From the NCBI GenBank assembly GCA_002346535.1, contig DDZZ01000012.1, positions 1 to 27,605 on the forward strand: a stretch of 27,605 nt of DNA. Reading direction: 5' to 3'. This DNA comes from Opitutales bacterium UBA2995. Its GTDB lineage: Bacteria > Verrucomicrobiota > Verrucomicrobiia > Opitutales > UBA2995. The notes below the pieces were generated by a model. The model was given only the letters and a program-made list of their open reading frames with translations. It was not told the DNA's origin and did no database searches. Of this stretch, positions 23,926 to 27,605 are shown in pieces. Each line of letters starts with the position of its first letter. The stretch's first letter is position 1. The position numbers and the translations under genes were made by a program.

Positions 23926-24675
23926 TCAATCCGAGGCTTCGAGTATGACATCATCAATATCGAAGTTGGCGTAGACGTTCTGCACGTCTTCCAATTCCTC
24001 CAATTGATCGACCAACCTCAAAACCTTTTTAGCTTCATCCGGATCAGAAACAGGAACCAGGTTCTCAGGGATGTAGGCCAATTCAGAAGAATCCGGTTCT
24101 ATTCCCGCATCCTCCAAGGCACGACTAACCGTTTCGTAATCCGCAACCCCAGACCTAACTTCGAAATGATCTTCCTCTACTAAAATGTCCTCCGCACCGG
24201 CATCCAGCACAATTTCCATCAATGATTCTTCATCCGTTTTTTCGGAGGCGATCATAAACTGGCCGGCGCGAGTAAAATTAAAAGCCACCGCGCCACTACC
24301 CCCAAGATTGCCACCAGCTTTGGTTAAAGTACTGCGAACTTCACTAACGCTTCGATTGGTATTATCAGTAGCCACGTCAATCATCAATGCCACCCCACCC
24401 GGGGCATAACCTTCGTAGATGACCTCTTCAATAGTTACACCAGGCAACTCGCCGGTTCCTTTTTGAATAGCGCGCTTTACATTGTCACTGGGCATGTTGG
24501 CCGCTTTGGCCTTTTGCAAAACGGTCCGCAGCCGCGGATTCATGTCCGGATCTCCACCCCCGGCCCGCGCTGCCAGAATCAGTTCTTTACTAATCACGCT
24601 GAAAATCTTTCCGCGCTTCGCATCTACAGCGGCTTTATGTCGCTTGGTAGTTGCCCATTTACTATGACCAGACAT
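23926..24675 (-). CDS. yebC: YebC/PmpR-family protein (TACO1-like)
   Basis: A 249-residue protein of normal length. It begins with the diagnostic MSGHSKWATTKRHKA, followed by DAKRGKIFSVISKEL and NMPSDNVKRAIQKGTGE, and ends with an acidic ferredoxin-like domain (LVDQLEELEDVQNVYANFDI). The family is annotated as transcriptional regulators (PmpR); more recent work places YebC-type proteins at the ribosome, helping translation of proline-rich stretches, as the mitochondrial relative TACO1 does. It follows yidC by 8 bases and is the last gene of the rpmH operon here. No clear terminator follows within 280 bases. Confidence 0.96.
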   Translation of the reverse strand: MSGHSKWATTKRHKAAVDAKRGKIFSVISKELILAARAGGGDPDMNPRLRTVLQKAKAANMPSDNVKRAIQKGTGELPGVTIEEVIYEGYAPGGVALMIDVATDNTNRSVSEVRSTLTKAGGNLGGSGAVAFNFTRAGQFMIASEKTDEESLMEIVLDAGAEDILVEEDHFEVRSGVADYETVSRALEDAGIEPDSSELAYIPENLVPVSDPDEAKKVLRLVDQLEELEDVQNVYANFDIDDVILEASD

Positions 24676-24683
24676 GAGAAGAA

Positions 24684-26528
24684 TTATCGATTCTTAGGTT
24701 TACGCTTCAGCTTTTTCCGAATCAAGGGGTTTTCAACAGGACCTTTAGGATTCTGGGCTGCTTTTTCTTCGGCAATTTCGTCTTTATCCTTGCGGCGATT
24801 TGTTATTGTCTGCTGCAAAATCGTCATGAGGTTTTGCACAGTCCAGTAAAGACAGAGGCCCGAACTGAATTTGTAGAGCATTACGAGCATCATGACCGGC
24901 ATGAATTTGAAAATGGCCTGTTGCTCCGCTGATGCTGCAGTAGGGGTCATTCTCATCTGATAATACATTGTCACACTCATGAGAATGGGCAGCAGGTTGA
25001 AATACTGCCCGATAAGAGGGATATCTATCCCCCAGGAAAAAATCTTTTCCTGCTCTGAGAGGTCAGCGATCCATAGGAATTCCGCAAACCGTAACTCCGA
25101 GGAGGTTCGAATCATGTAAAAGAACCCGATGAAAATGGGAATTTGGATCATGATCGGCAGACATCCGCCCAAGGGATTCACCTTGTGCTTCCGGTACAGC
25201 TTCATCATCTCTTCGTTTTTACGCTTCGGATCGTCTTTGTACTTTTCCGTAAGCTCCTTCATCGGGCCCTGGATTTTCTGCATCTTTTTGGCAGAACGGG
25301 CCGATATCTGCGTCAAAGGCCAAAAGAGAAGTTTGAGACAGATCGTTATGATGATGATCGCCACTCCCCAATTGGGTGCCACGGAGTGGATCTGTTTCAT
25401 CCCCAAGAGGAGAATTTTGCTGACCGAGCCAAACCAGCCAAACTGCATAACCGCTTCTTGGTTACGGTCCATGCCCTGTAACCTGAAAATCTCCTTGGGT
25501 CCTACGTAAAAATCCATCCCGGACGTGACCTTTTCATTAGCGCTCAAACCCGAAAGCTCGAAATGAGCATCGCTGCTGAGGGCAACAACCGGTTTGCCCT
25601 TGGAATTTACAAAACTTAAAGTTACCGGCCGCACAGAAACTCCCGTACCGAGATCGTCCGGGGTCAGCAAGGCCAGGAAGAACTGGTTTTTCAAACTGGC
25701 CCATGCAAACCTTGGTGACTCACTAATGTATGGAGGCGGATTGCGATTCGCGCCAAACCCCAGGAATCCCGAAGACTGAATAAACTTGGTCGACGTAATG
25801 TCCTCGGTGTCTCCGTCTTCCTGATACATGAGATTTAAGAAATTTCCCATAAACGCAGCACCGTCCAACAAAGCCGGCTCCATCGTCCCTAAATGCAGCT
25901 GATAGTTGTTTAACAACAAACTTCCCGAAGTCGTATTCACAAATTCAATGCTGTGTCGAATCGTGTACGGCTCTCCATCTTCTCCATCCCCAACAATCCA
26001 GAACTTTTTTCGGATAAGCAATCCGTCGGGCCTTTGCCGTTCGTACTCAATGGCAGTTTCTGTTTGTTGGGTTTTGATAAAAGTCTGATCAAACGCGTCC
26101 TGATTTACAGACACTCCCATCATGGGGGCATAACCATAATGATTAAACAGGTAAGCATCCTCGGAATCCTTGCGTGCCGGATATTCATTCAGAGCCACTT
26201 TCTTGATGCCTCCACCTAGGTTGGTGAACACCACCTGGACGAGTTCATTTTCCAAGTAGGTCAATTCTTCGACGGTGGCTTCAATGGTAACCTCAAGATT
26301 TGCAATTTCTTCGGCAGCCTCCACAGCAGTGTCAGCTAACAGGCCAGATTCCTGGGTAGCAGGAGCAATTTGAGGAGAAGCAGATTCTGATGTTGCCGGA
26401 GCAAGTGATTCAACTTGGGCAGGATGATCCTGCGATGGTGCCTGCTCGGGAGGCTTATTCATCATAGGAATAATCGCAAAAGCAGCGACGAGACAAAGAA
26501 TACCAAGGATCGTGTTTTTCTTATCCAT
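24684..26528 (-). CDS. yidC: membrane protein insertase YidC
   Basis: Inserts and folds inner-membrane proteins, alone or with SecYEG. The 614-residue protein has the Gram-negative layout: an N-terminal membrane helix at about 6-23 (ILGILCLVAAFAIIPMM), a Pro/Ser/Ala-rich linker, a periplasmic beta-sandwich domain to about 350, then the conserved five-helix insertase core (NWGVAIIIITICLKLLFWPL with the hydrophilic-groove Arg following shortly after in ISARSAKK, then NPLGGCLPIMIQIPIFIGFF, and FMPVMMLVMLYKFSSGLCLYW). The basic C terminus (RKKLKRKPKNR) is typical and binds ribosomes. It sits between yidD (8 bases upstream) and yebC. Confidence 0.98.
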   Translation of the reverse strand: MDKKNTILGILCLVAAFAIIPMMNKPPEQAPSQDHPAQVESLAPATSESASPQIAPATQESGLLADTAVEAAEEIANLEVTIEATVEELTYLENELVQVVFTNLGGGIKKVALNEYPARKDSEDAYLFNHYGYAPMMGVSVNQDAFDQTFIKTQQTETAIEYERQRPDGLLIRKKFWIVGDGEDGEPYTIRHSIEFVNTTSGSLLLNNYQLHLGTMEPALLDGAAFMGNFLNLMYQEDGDTEDITSTKFIQSSGFLGFGANRNPPPYISESPRFAWASLKNQFFLALLTPDDLGTGVSVRPVTLSFVNSKGKPVVALSSDAHFELSGLSANEKVTSGMDFYVGPKEIFRLQGMDRNQEAVMQFGWFGSVSKILLLGMKQIHSVAPNWGVAIIIITICLKLLFWPLTQISARSAKKMQKIQGPMKELTEKYKDDPKRKNEEMMKLYRKHKVNPLGGCLPIMIQIPIFIGFFYMIRTSSELRFAEFLWIADLSEQEKIFSWGIDIPLIGQYFNLLPILMSVTMYYQMRMTPTAASAEQQAIFKFMPVMMLVMLYKFSSGLCLYWTVQNLMTILQQTITNRRKDKDEIAEEKAAQNPKGPVENPLIRKKLKRKPKNR

Positions 26529-26536
26529 CCAAAATA

Positions 26537-26863
26537 CTAGAATCGACCTGTAAGGTCTAAAATTGATTCTGGTCGCGATACGCGACCATACGTTGATTCA
26601 ACAGGTTTAATGGGATCGTATCCACCCGGATGGAAAGGCTGGCATTTGAGCAAGCGGACCAAGCTAAGAAAACCACCTTTCAGAACCCCATGTGCTCTTA
26701 CGCTCTGAATAGAGTAATCCGAACAAGTAGGATAAAACCGGCAGCAACCACCCGGTCCAAACAAAGCATTTTTGATGGGGCTCAAAACCCATTGGTAAAA
26801 CAGCACACATCCAACAACGAGCATTGTCGGAATCCTTGATAAGCTACTCCAAAAGGTCTTCAT
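26537..26863 (-). CDS. yidD: membrane protein insertion efficiency factor YidD
   Basis: A 108-residue member of the YidD family, which assists YidC-dependent insertion. It has a short N-terminal hydrophobic helix (IPTMLVVGCVLFYQWVLSP) and the family's cysteine-containing signature GPGGCCRFYPTCSDYS (36-51), then FLSLVRLLKCQPFHPGGYDP (66-84). Its ATG overlaps the stop of rnpA by 4 bases and yidC starts 8 bases after its stop. The family usually reads CRFxPTCS; here an extra Cys precedes it (Cys40 and Cys41). Confidence 0.97.
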   Translation of the reverse strand: MKTFWSSLSRIPTMLVVGCVLFYQWVLSPIKNALFGPGGCCRFYPTCSDYSIQSVRAHGVLKGGFLSLVRLLKCQPFHPGGYDPIKPVESTYGRVSRPESILDLTGRF

Positions 26864-27225
26864 GATCTGTTCCGAGTCATGGACTCACAAGCTTGGGTAA
26901 ACTTTTTTTCCAACTCAGCGAATGTAAAGTCAGGAAATTGACGGCGGACCAAAAGAACGCAGTCGCAATGTTCTGGCAATGAATGCTGTTGCTTCCGAAA
27001 AACTTCTCGGGAAATCCGCTTGCACCGGTTCCGCACCACCGCGTTACCAACGCGCCGGGATGCAATAACTCCAAAACGGCGCAGGGAATCCGCTCCCTCG
27101 ACAAGCTCAGGCAAAAAAATGGTGAAGACAAAGGGCGCACTCTGGAAAGCCCGGCCCGATCTACGCACCTTTTCAAATTCTCGGGCACGACACAGGTGCT
27201 GCCGAGCCGTGAATCGAAAATGCAT
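26860..27225 (-). CDS. rnpA: ribonuclease P protein component
   Basis: Protein subunit of RNase P, which with the catalytic RNA removes 5' leaders from pre-tRNA. The 121 residues show the usual elements: LCRAREFEKVRRSGRAF near the N terminus, FGVIASRRVGNAVVRNRCKRISREVFR (51-77) with the RNR motif at 65-67 that binds the RNA, and LLVRRQFPDF late. The length is normal. It lies 21 bases after rpmH and overlaps yidD by 4 bases. The segment LPELVEGADSLRR inserted near residues 38-50 is a little longer than in E. coli. Confidence 0.97.
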   Translation of the reverse strand: MHFRFTARQHLCRAREFEKVRRSGRAFQSAPFVFTIFLPELVEGADSLRRFGVIASRRVGNAVVRNRCKRISREVFRKQQHSLPEHCDCVLLVRRQFPDFTFAELEKKFTQACESMTRNRS

Positions 27226-27246
27226 TCGGCGCGGGAGACTAGTTCG

Positions 27247-27381
27247 TTAGGCAGAAAGACGTTTCCTGCCTTTGCGGCGGCGCGCAGTGATTACCTGACG
27301 GCCGCCTTTGGTGGACATACGTTTGCGAAATCCGAATTTACGTGCTCGGCGAAGTTTGGAAGGTCGAAATGTCGGTTGCAT
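27247..27381 (-). CDS. rpmH: 50S ribosomal protein L34
   Basis: A 44-residue, very basic large-subunit protein, MQPTFRPSKLRRARKFGF to GRKRLSA, matching bacterial L34 over its whole length. The ATG at 27381 is chosen because L34 always begins just before the (K/Q)-P/R-T-F-x-PS motif; a 19-residue upstream extension in frame is not part of the protein. It leads the operon rpmH-rnpA-yidD-yidC-yebC. There is no Shine-Dalgarno, and the leader reads TTTTTTTATTTCGCC before the ATG. Confidence 0.98.
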   Translation of the reverse strand: MQPTFRPSKLRRARKFGFRKRMSTKGGRQVITARRRKGRKRLSA

Positions 27382-27404
27382 GGCGAAATAAAAAAAGGAG
27401 TCAT

Positions 27405-27432
27405 ACGCTAGGTCCGCGAGCAACCTTGTCAA
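27405..27432 (-). promoter_or_regulatory. rpmH: probable promoter of the rpmH operon
   Basis: On the minus strand, a perfect -35 TTGACA (complement of 27427-27432) is followed after 16 bases by TAGCGT (complement of 27405-27410) as a fair -10, with the TATGAC just beyond as an alternative. This would start a short, T-rich leader some 20 bases before the rpmH ATG. No DnaA box was seen nearby. Confidence 0.5.
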
Positions 27433-27527
27433 GGACACATGCCAGCCCTTCTCTGAGTGTGAGCCGATTACTTAAAAAAATGCTTGAACCAACCCCCAAA
27501 TCTCGCAGTTTTCCCACTTCTTTAGAC

Positions 27528-27605
27528 GTCCCGTTCGTCTAGCCAGGTCTAGGACACAGGGTTTTCATCCCTGCAACAGGGGTTCGAATCCCCTACGGGA
27601 CGCCA
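27528..27605 (+). tRNA. tRNA-Glu (anticodon TTC)
   Basis: A complete cloverleaf of 78 bases with genome-encoded CCA at the window edge. The acceptor stem is GTCCCGT with ACGGGAC, the anticodon stem CAGGG/CCCTG encloses the loop TTTTCAT with anticodon TTC (reads GAA/GAG), and the T arm is GGGGTTCGAATCCCC. Position 73 is G. It is on the plus strand, divergent from rpmH, and could be the first of a cluster continuing beyond the window. Confidence 0.97.

Noticed and set aside
27382..27527. Replication origin near rpmH
   Set aside because: rpmH often lies close to oriC, but I found no DnaA-box cluster (TTATCCACA-like) or AT-rich unwinding element in this interval.

Overview
The window looks like chromosomal DNA from a member of the Verrucomicrobia. 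The 16S rRNA fragment at the left edge, read on the minus strand, carries at its EUB338 probe site the variant matched by probe EUB338-III, which was designed for Verrucomicrobia. The gene content is ordinary for a free-living, Gram-negative-type heterotroph: secreted and outer-surface proteins, a XylR-type regulator, GDP-fucose synthesis, a sodium-coupled symporter, and the rpmH-rnpA-yidD-yidC block. A placement in Opitutae is only a guess. No phage, integron, insertion sequence or CRISPR array is visible. Coding density is high, but four stretches hold decayed genes. Almost no gene has a Shine-Dalgarno sequence, and several appear to start at TTG.

Left part (1-6342): the 5' end of a 16S gene with a long leader containing a boxA-like element; a small secreted protein with a cysteine repeated about every 15 residues, with its own promoter and a strong terminator; and a XylR-like regulator divergent from gmd and fcl (GDP-mannose to GDP-L-fucose). 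These are followed by an unusual radical SAM/SPASM protein with an N-terminal domain like those in glycan-related enzymes.

Regulatory part (6519-10046): two ECF sigma factor modules. In the first, the sigma factor and a zf-HC2 anti-sigma factor are convergent with interlocked stop codons, rather than in one operon as is usual. In the second, a SigK/RskA-like pair is in one operon behind a secreted protein of unknown function. A frameshifted rhomboid protease pseudogene lies between them.

Housekeeping part (10205-17304): a SAM hydroxide adenosyltransferase; a gmk, membrane protein and miaB operon; a gamma-glutamylcyclotransferase; a spore photoproduct lyase-like radical SAM enzyme paired with an MTA/SAH nucleosidase-like protein; and pdxH. 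A roughly 600-base gene-poor stretch precedes pdxH.

Right part (17320-27605): a truncated histidinol-phosphatase joined out of frame to an unrelated gene tail; a VC_2705-type symporter with its DUF4212 small subunit; a divergent periplasmic FKBP; an SRAP (YedK/HMCES) DNA-crosslink protein; a short secreted reading frame broken by three TAG codons; a TPR protein; a DoxX protein with an acidic tail; the block rpmH-rnpA-yidD-yidC-yebC; and tRNA-Glu at the edge. Most genes are standard. The best candidates for novelty are the cysteine-repeat protein, the radical SAM fusion, the convergent sigma/anti-sigma pair and the decayed reading frames.
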